Notes: generated from the letters alone by a model not told the origin. DNA of 35,191 nucleotides from Pseudomonadota bacterium (GCA_030684775.1 JAUXXW010000107.1:1-35191), one strand, 5' to 3'. Shown: positions 26,001-34,769, counted from the stretch's first letter. Numbers and translations: made by a program.

Positions 26001-26226
26001 CGCCACTTTGACGGCGGCGGAACCAAGCGCCGAATACGCGGACGCGCGTCTGACCCTGGCGCTGGAGATTGACCGAACCCTGCGCGAACGCGCGCCGGCC
26101 GGCTGGAAGGGCGATCAGGCAAGAGAGGCGCAGGTTCTGAACGCGCTATATCCCTTGCTGGGCCGAAACCGGGTAGCAACACAGGCGGTGTTTGAGCTGG
26201 TGAAGAACCAGCCGGGGTATCAGTGA
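23083..26226 (+). CDS. hsdR: Type I restriction-modification system, endonuclease/translocase subunit HsdR
   Basis: The 1,047-residue product is a full-length HsdR. The N-terminal PD-(D/E)XK nuclease shows [10 protein letters not shown] (Asp144) and AVIELKRG (Glu158, Lys160). The SF2 translocase core has Walker A HTQGSGKS (about 289–296), DECH at about 394, GFTGTPLL at about 418, [11 protein letters not shown] at about 624 and QAICRTNR at about 651. A long helical C-terminus for HsdM contact follows. It translocates and cuts unmethylated DNA. The start [19 protein letters not shown] is typical and fixes ATG 23083 within the upstream AAA gene. All catalytic motifs look intact, so restriction should be active if HsdM and HsdS assemble. 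Confidence 0.96.
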   Translation: MTEQPRSERTTQNRVIDLFTDPARPDWLGYRYLGEWSKREKNRAIETALLRDNLMARGYSAEHINAALTKLETAADATGVTLYQANMRTYQLLRYCVPVQIAAGRAHETVHLIDWENPEKNDFALAEEVTLKGGGVGSNQRRPDIVLYLNGIAIAVIELKRGSVEVADGVRQLITNQEEIFNKSFFTTVQLVLAGSDSQGLLYGTTGTPEQFFVAWKDEALAEAGAIPAAGALLDRPLARLCEKSTLLDLIRNFIIFDAGQKKVPRPHQYAGVKAAQTRIAKREGGVIWHTQGSGKSILMVLIAKWLLEHDPEARILVITDRDELDKQIVGVMRNAGVIGENSPSPRITSRADFVQKLGATTPRLLCALIHKFDVADLQGPPPKVAGRFYVFVDECHRTQGGDMNRQMKRWLEGAIFIGFTGTPLLRRDKLMTRDVFGTYIHTYKFHQAVADKVVLDLKYEARDVPERLTSQKKIDEWFEQKTKNLNNFQKALVRKHWATMEELMSAAGRKREIIADIIGDFALKPRLNNDRGTAILVAASIYDACHYFRLFQHTGFGSCCGIITSFEPNANVISKEPPNSDERYKFDTYTQHVLKNGQTTKQYEDEAKRRFIEEPANLKLLIVVSKLLTGFDAPSCTYIYLDNELRDHNLFQAICRTNRLDGDDKDYGHIVDYNKLFGDVQQAIAVYSSDELDIDQGNGGDNNVRLKNWLEEGKKQLDDTRQALVYLCEPVPLPREVEQFLRYFCGDAANANALNETEALRITFYKAVAIFARAYADLAQDLTEAGYSDAEAAALQKEVVFYAEMRAAIKKHAGEELDIKPFEADMRHLINTYIQADPAAELGEMGALSLTDLIIKTGIHDAIARKLNEKGKLSKNAIAEGIINNVRKTIIRDQLTDPRFYAQMSALLDDLIKQSRADTAAYEEFLRQAEDLVKRLAAKQPEAGIPALLHGNSEATVIYNNLPDILAAAADGATLTAAEPSAEYADARLTLALEIDRTLRERAPAGWKGDQAREAQVLNALYPLLGRNRVATQAVFELVKNQPGYQ

Positions 26227-26942
26227 GCGAAACCATTCGGCTCGGCGAAGTCGAGATCGCCGTGACGCGCAAGGCGGTCAAGAACGTCCACCTCTCGGTG
26301 CATCCGCCGGCCGGCCACGTCACGCTGGTGGCGCCCACCGGCACCCGATTGGAAGTGGCCCGCGCCTACGCCATCTCCAAGCTCGGCTGGATTCGTGACC
26401 AGCAAGCGAAGCTGTTAGCCCAAGCACGCGAGACGCCGCGCCAATTTATCGAACGGGAGAGTCACACCCTTTGGGGTCGACACTATCTGCTGTCCGTAGT
26501 CGAGAAGGACGCGAAACCCGCCGTGAAGCTGGATCATCGCCGCATCACCCTCACCGTGCGCCCCGGCGGCACGCTGGCGAAGCGCGAGGAAATCATGGAG
26601 GAGTGGCATCGCGCCCTGCTGCATCAGGTCGTGCCCGCGCTGATCGAGAAATGGTCGGCGAAGCTGGGCGTAACGGTTACGCGCTACTACCTCCAGCGCA
26701 TGAAAACCAAATGGGGCGGCTGCAACCACCGGGCGGGAAACATCCGTCTGAATACCGAACTGGTCAAGAAGCCCAAGGACTTGCTGGAGTACGTCGTGGT
26801 GCACGAAATGCTGCATCTGGTCGAGCCGACGCATAGCGAGCGCTTCGTGGCGCTGCTGGCGCGGCACTATCCGACCTGGCGGGAAGCGCGCGCGGAATTG
26901 AATGCGTTGCCGTTGGCGGCGGTGGATTGGGCTGCGCGGTAA
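26223..26942 (+). CDS. YgjP/DUF45-type zinc metallopeptidase-like protein
   Basis: The 239-residue protein belongs to the YgjP-like family (DUF45, often named M48 family metallopeptidase). It has the zinc site HEMLH (His194, Glu195, His198) followed by EPTHSERF with a further likely ligand, and the conserved [17 protein letters not shown]. The GTG start lies on a GTGA overlap with hsdR. Genes of this family commonly follow hsdR in type I operons, but the substrate is unknown. It appears to be the last gene of the island. Confidence 0.9.
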   Translation: MSETIRLGEVEIAVTRKAVKNVHLSVHPPAGHVTLVAPTGTRLEVARAYAISKLGWIRDQQAKLLAQARETPRQFIERESHTLWGRHYLLSVVEKDAKPAVKLDHRRITLTVRPGGTLAKREEIMEEWHRALLHQVVPALIEKWSAKLGVTVTRYYLQRMKTKWGGCNHRAGNIRLNTELVKKPKDLLEYVVVHEMLHLVEPTHSERFVALLARHYPTWREARAELNALPLAAVDWAAR

Positions 26943-27040
26943 GGGCATTTCGGGCGGCGGCCAGCCGGCGCGGGCGGAATGGCGGCGGATACTGTCAGGC
27001 GTTGTGGGATGCCACCTCGCGTATTCCGCCGCGTGCCGGC

Positions 27041-27625
27041 CTATTGCGAACGCACGGAGAAATCCACGTCCTCGTAGATCGCGTCGAGGGTCAGCACCAC
27101 GCCGGGGTCGAGCAATTCGATGCTGTCCTTGGCGCCGACCGATTCCAGTACCCAGCGGCCGTCCTCTCCGCGCCGGAACAGGTCGATGTGGCGGCGATCC
27201 TGTTCCACCAGCAGGTATTCCCGCAGCGTCTCGATATTGCGGTAGTACTCGAACTTGAGGCCGCGATCATAGGCGGCGGTGGATTCCGAGAGCACTTCAA
27301 CGATCAGGCGGGGATAACGCTTGGCGGTGTCGGCGCTCGGGCTCTTGTCGCGGGCATCGCAGGTAACCATGACATCCGGGTAGAACACGGCGTCGGCGGC
27401 ATCCACGCGCAGCTTCATGTCGGCGATGAAGGCGCGGCAGGGGCCGCCGCGTAGTTTTTCGCGTAACTGGCCGGCGATGTTGAGCGCAATGGTGTTGTGC
27501 GCGTCGCGCGCGCCGGTCATGGCGAAAACTTCGCCGTTCAGATACTCGTGGCGCTCGGCCTGTTCGGCCTCCCAGGCCATGTAATCGTCGATGCTGAAAC
27601 GTGGTGCGGCTTCCGGCATGCCCAT
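27041..27625 (-). CDS. Uma2-family (DUF820) putative endonuclease
   Basis: The 194-residue protein is a typical Uma2/DUF820 member with a restriction-endonuclease-like fold: YLNGEVFAMTGA near the start, FYPDVMVTC with a likely catalytic Asp, and RLIVEVLSEST with the Glu of a PD-(D/E)XK variant, then FEYYRNIETLREYLLVEQ. Members are numerous in cyanobacteria and many proteobacteria; their target is unknown. It converges on the island end at 26942. Two ATG codons lie two codons apart at the start (27625 and 27619); the first is given. Confidence 0.88.
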   Translation of the reverse strand: MGMPEAAPRFSIDDYMAWEAEQAERHEYLNGEVFAMTGARDAHNTIALNIAGQLREKLRGGPCRAFIADMKLRVDAADAVFYPDVMVTCDARDKSPSADTAKRYPRLIVEVLSESTAAYDRGLKFEYYRNIETLREYLLVEQDRRHIDLFRRGEDGRWVLESVGAKDSIELLDPGVVLTLDAIYEDVDFSVRSQ

Positions 27626-27667
27626 GAATGGCTCCCGTGCTTAAGACGGGGCAAGTATAGCCAGCGC

Positions 27668-28594
27668 CTACGCCCGATACACCTCTCCCATGATCTCGAT
27701 GAAGCGCCGCGCCTGTGGCGACAGGAAGCGGCCTTTTCGCAGGACGAGGCCGTAGCTGCGTTTCGGGAAGTATTTGCCGAGCGGGATGCTGACCAGCTTT
27801 TCCGTGCCGGTGAGGCAGATGTCGGTGACGATGGAAATGCCCATGCCCAGTTCCACGTACTTCTTGATGACTTCCCAGCCGCCGGCCTCCAGGGTGACTT
27901 CGAAGGTCAGGTTGTGTTGCTGGAACACGTATTTGACGATGCGCCAGGTGGACAGATGAGCCGGCGGCAGGATCAGGCCGTAATGGCTGACGTCTTCCAG
28001 GGTGACTTCCTCGCCCGCCGCCGATTTTGCCGCCAGGGGGTGGTCGAGTGGGGCGATCAGCACCGGGTCGTAGCTCACCACCGGTTGGTATTCGATGTCT
28101 TCCGGCACTTCCAGCATGGAGCCGACCGCGAAGTCGATTTCGTCGGAGCGCAGCATCTTGAGGCCGTCGCGGCCGGTGACGTTGTGCATCTTCAGGTGCA
28201 CCTTGGGGTAGGCGACCACGAAGCGATGAACCGGTTCCGGCAGGGTGTAGAGGATGGTGGACTCGCCGGCGCCGATGTTGAGATCGCCCGACTCCAGTTT
28301 GCCGAAGTGCGCGGAGAAAGTTTCCTGCAGCTTGTCGATGCCATCGACCAGCGGTTCGGACAGTTTGTAGAGTACCTCGCCTTCCGGAGTGAGCTTGAGA
28401 TGCGGGCCACGCCGCTCGAACAGCACCACTTCCAGTTCTCGTTCCAGCGCCTGAATTTGCAAGGAAACCGAAGGTTGCGACAGGAACAGTTTCTCCGCCG
28501 CTTTCGAGATGCTGCCGCAGCGCACCACCTGGTAGAAGGCGCGCAACTGCTTGAGGCGGTTGTTCTTGTAGTAGAGCTGGGCGTCGGAGGGCAT
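27668..28594 (-). CDS. LysR-family transcriptional regulator, CysB-like
   Basis: The 308-residue protein has the N-terminal winged helix of LysR regulators (LRAFYQVVRCGSISKAAEKL and SQPSVSLQIQALERELEVVL, about 14–60) and a periplasmic-binding-like effector domain (about 90–300). The length and the ending suit the CysB-like branch. The start at 28594 begins just before the conserved LYYKNNRLKQL; the frame stays open to 28729, but that extension is translated repeat. No Shine-Dalgarno is visible because the leader is a repeat (28606–28681). It is divergent from the iron-sulfur genes and probably controls them in response to a small molecule (inference). Confidence 0.88.
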   Translation of the reverse strand: MPSDAQLYYKNNRLKQLRAFYQVVRCGSISKAAEKLFLSQPSVSLQIQALERELEVVLFERRGPHLKLTPEGEVLYKLSEPLVDGIDKLQETFSAHFGKLESGDLNIGAGESTILYTLPEPVHRFVVAYPKVHLKMHNVTGRDGLKMLRSDEIDFAVGSMLEVPEDIEYQPVVSYDPVLIAPLDHPLAAKSAAGEEVTLEDVSHYGLILPPAHLSTWRIVKYVFQQHNLTFEVTLEAGGWEVIKKYVELGMGISIVTDICLTGTEKLVSIPLGKYFPKRSYGLVLRKGRFLSPQARRFIEIMGEVYRA

Positions 28595-28605
28595 GGGGGG
28601 CTGTG

Positions 28606-28681
28606 GTAGGAGCCGGCTTGCCGGCGATAAGGCGCTCATTGGGACGGCCGGCGCCAAAATCGCGGGCAAGCCCGCTCCTAC
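28606..28681. repeat. REP-type palindrome in the leader of the LysR gene
   Basis: GTAGGAGCCGGCTTGCCGGC and a right arm ending GCAAGCCCGCTCCTAC form an imperfect inverted repeat of the common GTAGGAGCGGGCTTGCCCGC family. It begins 12 bp upstream of the LysR start codon, so it would be part of the 5' untranslated region or sit between promoter and gene. Confidence 0.9.
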
Positions 28682-28717
28682 GGCGAGTGGGGGTTTGTGC
28701 ATTGCATCATTAATACA

Positions 28718-28745
28718 GCCAATGTTCAAGATTGAAATTATTGGC
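28718..28745. promoter_or_regulatory. Candidate LysR-type binding site
   Basis: GCCAAT and ATTGGC form a perfect 6-bp inverted repeat separated by 16 bp of A+T-rich DNA in the divergent region between the LysR gene and the RnfB-like gene. LysR regulators usually bind such interrupted palindromes in the divergent promoter. No binding evidence exists; the spacing is only roughly like a typical site. Confidence 0.35.
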
Positions 28746-28808
28746 CGTCATGCCGTTGTCATATCAATACACTGTGCACTGCAACATTTAAGGACTTGAT
28801 GGTCTTTA

Positions 28809-28893
28809 GGTTCCCGATAAGTTTTGTCAGCTAAATCGTGCGCACGGCGCACGCTACGGAATAGTGGTTCCCGACAAATCTTGTCAGACAAAG
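28809..28893. promoter_or_regulatory. Two direct repeats upstream of the RnfB-like gene
   Basis: GGTTCCCGATAAGTTTTGTC (28809) and GGTTCCCGACAAATCTTGTC (28867), each followed by AGnnAAA, are 27-bp direct repeats 58 bp apart. The second contains the perfect small palindrome GACAA-ATC-TTGTC and overlaps the ribosome site region just before the start at 28902. They look like duplicated operator half-sites or duplicated leader; function is inferred. Confidence 0.5.
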
Positions 28894-28901
28894 GAGTGGC
28901 G

Positions 28902-29780
28902 ATGGAGACGATTACAGGCGTGGCGATGGCGGGGGGCTTCATGGCGCTCCTGGGCGGCGCCTTGGCCTGGCTCCTGGCCTTTGCCAACAAGCGTCTTTAT
29001 GTCTACGAAGACCCGCGCATCGGTGAAGTCGAGGAGATGCTGCCCAAATCCAACTGCGGCGCCTGCGGCACGGCCGGCTGCCGCAACTTCGCGGAGCAGG
29101 TGGTGGCGGGCCAGATTCTCCCGGCCAAGTGCACGGTCAATTCCCCCGACATGAACGCTTACATCGCCGGTTTTCTCGGCGTGGCGATGGGCGAAGTGGA
29201 AAAGCAGGTGGCGCGCCTGGCTTGTGCCGGCGGCAGCCATGTCGCGAAGATGCGCGCCAGTTACAAGGGTTTGAATACCTGCCGCGCGGCGGCCACGGTG
29301 TCCGGTGGCGGCAAGGCCTGCGCCTGGGGTTGCCTGGGTCTGGCGGATTGCGAGGTGTCGTGCGCGTTCGACGCCATCGCCATGGATCAACACGGCCTCC
29401 CGGTGGTGGATGTCGACAAGTGCACGGCCTGCGGCGATTGCGTCGAGGTGTGCCCGAAAGACCTTTTTTCCTTGCAGCCGGTGAGCCACAAGCTCTGGGT
29501 GGCCTGCAAGAGCCGGGCGGATGGCGATATTTCCGAAGCGCAATGCGAGGTGGCCTGTACCGCCTGCGGCAAGTGCGTGATGGACGCCGCCCCCGGTCTG
29601 ATCCGCCTGGACAACAACCTGGCGGTGGTCGACTACGCCCTGAACCCCTTGGCGTCTCCCGTGGCGATCGAACGCTGCCCCACCGGGGCTATCGTCTGGC
29701 TGGAAGGCAAGCAGCCGGCGAAAGGGCGTGAAGCCAAGAAGATCATCCGCAAAGCAGCGCTCCCCCTCGGTTGCAACTGA
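28902..29780 (+). CDS. RnfB-like iron-sulfur protein
   Basis: The 292-residue product follows the long (clostridial-type) RnfB layout: one membrane helix (about 8–26), the Fe-S domain SNCGACGTAGCRNFAEQV (Cys52, Cys55, Cys60), then GGKACAWGCLGLADCE and ferredoxin-type clusters. KCTACGDCVEVCP is complete. The next motif, CEVACTACGKCVMDAAP (Cys215, 219, 222, 225), lacks the expected fourth Cys (Ala229). It should take electrons from ferredoxin and pass them on at the membrane. An AAGGAG ribosome site precedes the ATG. It is 30 bp upstream of the oxidoreductase, so the two are likely co-transcribed. No other Rnf gene is complete in this window. Confidence 0.85.
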   Translation: METITGVAMAGGFMALLGGALAWLLAFANKRLYVYEDPRIGEVEEMLPKSNCGACGTAGCRNFAEQVVAGQILPAKCTVNSPDMNAYIAGFLGVAMGEVEKQVARLACAGGSHVAKMRASYKGLNTCRAAATVSGGGKACAWGCLGLADCEVSCAFDAIAMDQHGLPVVDVDKCTACGDCVEVCPKDLFSLQPVSHKLWVACKSRADGDISEAQCEVACTACGKCVMDAAPGLIRLDNNLAVVDYALNPLASPVAIERCPTGAIVWLEGKQPAKGREAKKIIRKAALPLGCN

Positions 29781-29810
29781 GCGCAAACGTCGTCTGAGAG
29801 GCATTCCAAA

Positions 29811-32800
29811 ATGATCAAGAACCCCATCTCCAAACTCCTCGGCCACATGCATCTCATGGAGCCGGGCACCGCCGCCAAGGCAACCGCGAAAAAAGTGAAG
29901 TATCCCGGTGTGCGCGACGCCATCGACGGCAACACCGCCGTGATCCTGGTCGAGCGCGAAGCCTCCGACGCCGCCGGCGCCTACCCGATCACGCCGTCCA
30001 CGCAGATGGGCGAGTATTGGGCCGAAGCCGCCGCCGCCGGCCATGTGAACATGTCCGGCCGGCCGCTGATCTTCCTGGAGCCGGAATCCGAGCACGCGGC
30101 GGCCGGTGTCACCGCCGGCATGTCCATGACCGGCCTGCGCGCGGTGAATTTCACCTCCGCCCAGGGCCTCGCCTTCATGCACGAGTCGCTCTACGCCGCC
30201 GTCGGCAAGCGCCTGCCCTATGTGCTCAACCTGGGTTGCCGCGCCATCACCAAGGCCACGCTCAACGTGCATTGCGGTCATGACGATTACCACTGCGCCG
30301 ACGACACCGGTTTCATCCAGGTGTTCGCCAAGAGCGCGCAGGAAGCCGCCGACCTCAACCTGATCGCGCGCAAGACCGCTGAACTGTCGCTGACCCCGGC
30401 GATGGCGGCGATGGACGGTTTTCTCACCACCCACCTGATCGAGCCGGTGCTGGTGCCGGAGAAGGAACTGGTGGCCGAATTCCTGGGCCGCCCGGACGAC
30501 CTGATCGATACCCCGACACCGGCGCAGGAAATGATCTACGGGCCGAAGCGCCGCCGCGTGCCGGTGCTCTGGGACATGGATTCCCCCATGGTGTCCGGTG
30601 CCGTCGCCAACCAGGACGCGCACATGCAGGCCACCGCCGCGCAGCGGCCGTATTTCTTCGACCACATTCCGGCGCTGATGGATCAGTGCATGGCCGAATA
30701 CGGCGAGCTGACCGGCCGCCATTACGGTCGTGTCGATAGCTATCTCTGTGACGATGCCGACTACCTGATCCTCGGCATGGGCTCGATGTGTGTGCAAGCG
30801 GCGGCTGTGGCCGACTGGCTGCGGGAAAACCGCAAAGTGAAAGTGGGCGTGGTCAACATGACCTGTTTCCGCCCCTTCCCCGGCGACTTGCTGGGCAAGG
30901 TTTTGAAGGGTAAGAAAGGCGTGGCCGTGTTGGAACGCACCGACCAGCCGCTGTCCGAAGACCTGCCGCTGATGCGCGAAGTGCGTGCGACCCTGAGCAA
31001 GTGCATGGAGAACGGCGTCGACGCCAACGCTTATCCTGGATATGCGACCTACGCTTCCGCCAAGGACATGCCGCGCCTCTACTCCGGCTGCTACGGCCTC
31101 GGTTCGCGCGACCTGCAACCGGAAGGCCTGGTCGCCGCCGTCGAGAACATGCTGGAAAAAGGTGCCCACAAGAAGTTCTACTACCTCTCCATCGATTTCC
31201 TCCGCGACAAGGCCGCCAACCCCAAGCAGGAGATCCATCAGGAGGAACTCCTCGCCGCCTATCCGAGGATCAAGGAACTCGCGCTGCGCGGTTCGGAGAA
31301 CCCCAACCTGCTGCCGGCAAAAGCCATCGCCGTGCGCATGCATTCGGTCGGCGGCTGGGGCGCGGTGACCACCGGCAAGAACCTGGCCATGACCCTGTAC
31401 GAGTTGCTCGGCTGGGACATCAAGGCCAACCCGAAGTACGGTTCCGAGAAGAAGGGCCAGCCCACCACCTACTTCCTTTCCGCCGCGCCCGAGCCGATTC
31501 GCGTCAACTGCGAGTACACCCATGTCGACGTGGTGCTCTCGCCCGACCCGCAGGTGTTCCTGCATACCAACGCGGTGGCCGGCCTCAAGAAAAACGGCGT
31601 GCTCATCATCCAGAGCAACCTGCCGGATGCCGCCGATGTCTGGGCCACCTTCCCGATCTATGTGCAGAAATACATCGCCGGCAACGACATCAAGGTGTTC
31701 TATCTGGACGCCTTCACCATCGCCCGCGAGGAATCCTCCAACCCCGACCTGCAACTGAGAATGCAGGGCATCGCCTTCCAGGGTGCCTTCTTCCACGCCT
31801 CGGATGTGCAGCAGCGCGCCGGCCTGAATGAGGAAACCCTGTTCAAGGCGATCGAGAACCAGCTCAACGACAAGTTCGGCCGCAAGGGCAAGCGGGTGGT
31901 GGACGACAACCTGCGCGTGGTCAAGCGTGGTTACACGGAAATCCACGAGATTCCCGCCGAGGCGAAAAAGGTCGGCGCGCGCGAACCCGCCGGCTTCAAG
32001 GCCACGGCCTCGCTGCCCATCATGTTGAAGCGCCTGCCGGAAAATGACGGCGCCCTGAGCAAGACCGCCGATACCCATCGTTTCTGGGAGCAGACCGGCA
32101 ATTTCTATATTTCCGGCAAGGGTTCCGACAACCTCACCGACCCGTTCATGGGCATGGCGGTGCTGCCGGCCATGACCGGTGTGTATCGCGACATGACCCA
32201 GATCCGCTTCGAGCATCCGGTGTGGAGCGCGGAAAACTGCACCGCCTGCGGCAACTGCTACACGCAATGCCCGGACTCCGCCATTCCCGGCCTGGTCACC
32301 ACCGTCGGCGACGTGCTGGGCACCGCCATCAGCAATATCGAAATGGGTGGCCGTATCACCCGCTTCCTGCGCAAGGGCGCGCGTTCCATCGAGAAGAAGC
32401 TGCGTGGTGTGCTGGACAAGGACGGACTCGACGTGCGCGCGCTGCTCAAGCGGGCGATCGAAGACGCCATGCATGAGGACGCCAGTCAGGGCAACGCGGC
32501 GATGGAGGAGGAATACCACCTCCTGGAGAAGGAAATCGGCGAGTTCCAGTTCGCCACCACCAAGCCTTACTGGACCAACAAGGAAAAGAAAGGCAAAGGC
32601 AGTGGCGGCCTCTTCTCCATCACCGTCAACCCCTACACCTGTAAGGGCTGCGCCCTGTGCGTGGCGGTGTGTGACGACGACGCCCTGAAGATGGTCACCC
32701 AGACCGACGACAGCATCGTGCAACTGCGCCGCGAATGGGATTTCTGGCTCGACCTGCCGACCACGCCCGCGGAATTCAGCCGCATCGATGACCTCGACGA

Positions 32801-34769
32801 GAAGATCGGTGCCCTGGAAACCCTGCTGCTGGACAAGAAGAACTACGGCAGCATGGCCTGTGGCGACGGCGCCTGCCTGGGTTGCGGCGAGAAAACCGCC
32901 ATCCACATCTTCACCAGCACGGTCACCGCCCTGATCCAGCCGCGTGTCGCCCGTTTCGTGGAGAAACTGGACGGCCTCATCGACGGATTGGAAAAGCATC
33001 TGCGCATGAAGCTCACCGAATCGGTGAACCTGTCCGATACCGGCGCCATGATGCGTGCCGTGGCCGCGCACCAGGGGGGCGATCTGACCCTGGCCAACCT
33101 GTCGGAAAGCCTGATGGCCGACCAGATGGCGCAGCCGATCGACCCGCAGTGGCTGAAGTGGGTGACGCAATTGCTGGCGCGCCTGAAAGACCTTAAATGG
33201 CGATACGTGGAAGGCCCGACCAAGCGCGGCCGCGCCGAGATGGGCATCGTCAACGCTACCGGCTGCACCTCGGTGTGGGGCGCCACGTTCCCGTACAACC
33301 CCTACCCGTTCCCCTGGACCTCGCACCTGTTCCAGGATTCGCCCTCGGTGGCGATGGGTCTGTTCGAGGGTCACATGACCAAGATGGCGGACGGCTTCAA
33401 GGCCGTGCGCATGGCGGAGCTGGAATTGAATGGCGGCTATAACCCGGTCGTGCATGACGCCGAGTTCACCTACTTCAACTGGGAGAAATTCTCCGAGGAA
33501 GAATGGCATCTGTGCCCGCCCGTGGTTTCGGTCGGCGGCGACGGCGCCATGTACGACATCGGCTTCCAGAACCTCTCCCGCGCCCTGATGACCGGGATGC
33601 CGGTAAAGATTCTCGTGGTCGACACCCAGGTCTATTCCAATACCGGCGGCCAGGCCTGCACCTCCGGCTTCATCGGCCAGGTGGCGGACATGTCGCCCTA
33701 CGGCAAGAAGGACCACGGCAAGAAGGAAATCCGCAAGGAAATCAGCGTCATCGGCATGGCGCACCGTTCCGCCTTCGTCGCCCAGAGCGCCATTTCCAGC
33801 CCGACGCATCTGATCGAGAGCTACATCGACGGCCTCAATTCCCGCCGCCCGGCCCTGTTCAACATCTATGCCGTGTGTCCGCCGGAACACGGCGTCGGCG
33901 ACGACATGTCGGTGGAACGCTCGAAGCTGGCGGTGGAATCGCGCGCCTACCCGCTGTTCCGCTACGACCCCGACCAGGGCACCACCTTCAGCGAATGCGT
34001 CAGCCTGGAGGGCAACCCGGCGATGGACGCCGAGTGGCCCACCTACACCCTGACCTATCTGGAGGAGGACGGCAGCGAGAAGAAAATGGAACTGGCCATG
34101 ACCTTCGCCGACTTCGCGCTGGGCGAGGGCCGTTTCGCCAAGCAGTTCCGCAAGGCGCCGCCGGATACCTGGAACGACGACATGGTGTTGCTGAGCGATT
34201 TCCTGAAGCTCGGCGTCGATGACCGCGACGGCAAGTTCCCCTACATCTGGGCGGTGGACAAGAAGCAGCATCTGATGCGCGTCATCGTTTCGGCGGAACT
34301 GGTGAATTCGTGCGAGGAACGGCAACAGTTCTGGCAGCAGTTGAAGGACGTGGCCGGCCTGAATACGCCCGAGGTGGACGAGAAGGCCATCGCCGAGCGG
34401 GCGCGCGCCGAGTTGCTGGGCGAAATCAGCGCCAGCCTGGCCGGCTTCGGCACCGGTATAGCGCCGGCGTCCTCGCCTGCATCTGCCGCCGCAAAGGCCG
34501 GCGAGACGCCTGCGCCACAGGGTGACGGGGTCTACATCGATACGCCGGAGTGCACCGCTTGCGACGAGTGCACCACCATCGCGCCGAAGACCTTCGCCTA
34601 CAACAGCGACAAGAAAGCCATCGTCATCAACCCGCAGGGGACGAAATTCGCCGATCTGGTCAAGGCCGCCGAGAAGTGCACCGCCAGCTGCCTGCACCCC
34701 GGCATGCCCTGGAACATGAGCGAGCCGAATATCGACAAGCTGATCGCCCGGGCGGCGAAGTACAACTGA
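29811..34769 (+). CDS. Giant pyruvate:ferredoxin oxidoreductase-like 2-oxoacid oxidoreductase
   Basis: The 1,652-residue protein has the NifJ domain order in one chain: alpha part (AYPITPSTQMGEYW, about 56–69; YLILGMGSMCVQAAA, about 316), gamma part (VRMHSVGGWGAVTTGKN, about 507–523), two-cluster ferredoxin region (CTACGNCYTQCP, about 810–821; CKGCALCVAVC, about 944–954) and beta TPP part (GGDGAMYDIG, about 1242–1251; DTQVYSNTGGQ, about 1270). It ends in an extra ferredoxin-like domain (CTACDECTT, Cys1581; CTASCLHPGMP). NifJ is about 1,170–1,200 residues. It probably oxidises pyruvate or another 2-oxoacid with CoA, reducing a ferredoxin, possibly its own tail. The substrate cannot be fixed from sequence. 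Confidence 0.9.
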   Translation: MIKNPISKLLGHMHLMEPGTAAKATAKKVKYPGVRDAIDGNTAVILVEREASDAAGAYPITPSTQMGEYWAEAAAAGHVNMSGRPLIFLEPESEHAAAGVTAGMSMTGLRAVNFTSAQGLAFMHESLYAAVGKRLPYVLNLGCRAITKATLNVHCGHDDYHCADDTGFIQVFAKSAQEAADLNLIARKTAELSLTPAMAAMDGFLTTHLIEPVLVPEKELVAEFLGRPDDLIDTPTPAQEMIYGPKRRRVPVLWDMDSPMVSGAVANQDAHMQATAAQRPYFFDHIPALMDQCMAEYGELTGRHYGRVDSYLCDDADYLILGMGSMCVQAAAVADWLRENRKVKVGVVNMTCFRPFPGDLLGKVLKGKKGVAVLERTDQPLSEDLPLMREVRATLSKCMENGVDANAYPGYATYASAKDMPRLYSGCYGLGSRDLQPEGLVAAVENMLEKGAHKKFYYLSIDFLRDKAANPKQEIHQEELLAAYPRIKELALRGSENPNLLPAKAIAVRMHSVGGWGAVTTGKNLAMTLYELLGWDIKANPKYGSEKKGQPTTYFLSAAPEPIRVNCEYTHVDVVLSPDPQVFLHTNAVAGLKKNGVLIIQSNLPDAADVWATFPIYVQKYIAGNDIKVFYLDAFTIAREESSNPDLQLRMQGIAFQGAFFHASDVQQRAGLNEETLFKAIENQLNDKFGRKGKRVVDDNLRVVKRGYTEIHEIPAEAKKVGAREPAGFKATASLPIMLKRLPENDGALSKTADTHRFWEQTGNFYISGKGSDNLTDPFMGMAVLPAMTGVYRDMTQIRFEHPVWSAENCTACGNCYTQCPDSAIPGLVTTVGDVLGTAISNIEMGGRITRFLRKGARSIEKKLRGVLDKDGLDVRALLKRAIEDAMHEDASQGNAAMEEEYHLLEKEIGEFQFATTKPYWTNKEKKGKGSGGLFSITVNPYTCKGCALCVAVCDDDALKMVTQTDDSIVQLRREWDFWLDLPTTPAEFSRIDDLDEKIGALETLLLDKKNYGSMACGDGACLGCGEKTAIHIFTSTVTALIQPRVARFVEKLDGLIDGLEKHLRMKLTESVNLSDTGAMMRAVAAHQGGDLTLANLSESLMADQMAQPIDPQWLKWVTQLLARLKDLKWRYVEGPTKRGRAEMGIVNATGCTSVWGATFPYNPYPFPWTSHLFQDSPSVAMGLFEGHMTKMADGFKAVRMAELELNGGYNPVVHDAEFTYFNWEKFSEEEWHLCPPVVSVGGDGAMYDIGFQNLSRALMTGMPVKILVVDTQVYSNTGGQACTSGFIGQVADMSPYGKKDHGKKEIRKEISVIGMAHRSAFVAQSAISSPTHLIESYIDGLNSRRPALFNIYAVCPPEHGVGDDMSVERSKLAVESRAYPLFRYDPDQGTTFSECVSLEGNPAMDAEWPTYTLTYLEEDGSEKKMELAMTFADFALGEGRFAKQFRKAPPDTWNDDMVLLSDFLKLGVDDRDGKFPYIWAVDKKQHLMRVIVSAELVNSCEERQQFWQQLKDVAGLNTPEVDEKAIAERARAELLGEISASLAGFGTGIAPASSPASAAAKAGETPAPQGDGVYIDTPECTACDECTTIAPKTFAYNSDKKAIVINPQGTKFADLVKAAEKCTASCLHPGMPWNMSEPNIDKLIARAAKYN
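34459..34517. repeat. Possible repeat relic in the linker of the oxidoreductase
   Basis: TAGCGCCGGCGTCCTCGCC at about 34463 resembles one arm of the palindrome at 2191–2248 read in reverse (TAGCGCCGGCATCCTTGCC; 17 of 19 bases). A partly complementary GGCGAGACGCCTGCGCCA closes it. It encodes the Ala/Pro-rich linker (IAPASSPASAAAKAGETPAP) between the catalytic part and the C-terminal ferredoxin domain. The match is short, so chance convergence is possible. Confidence 0.4.

Noticed and set aside
26943-27040. A bidirectional terminator between the metallopeptidase and Uma2 genes
   Set aside because: Only an 8-bp inverted repeat (GGCGGAAT/ATTCCGCC) 42 bp apart is present, without T-runs; too weak to annotate.
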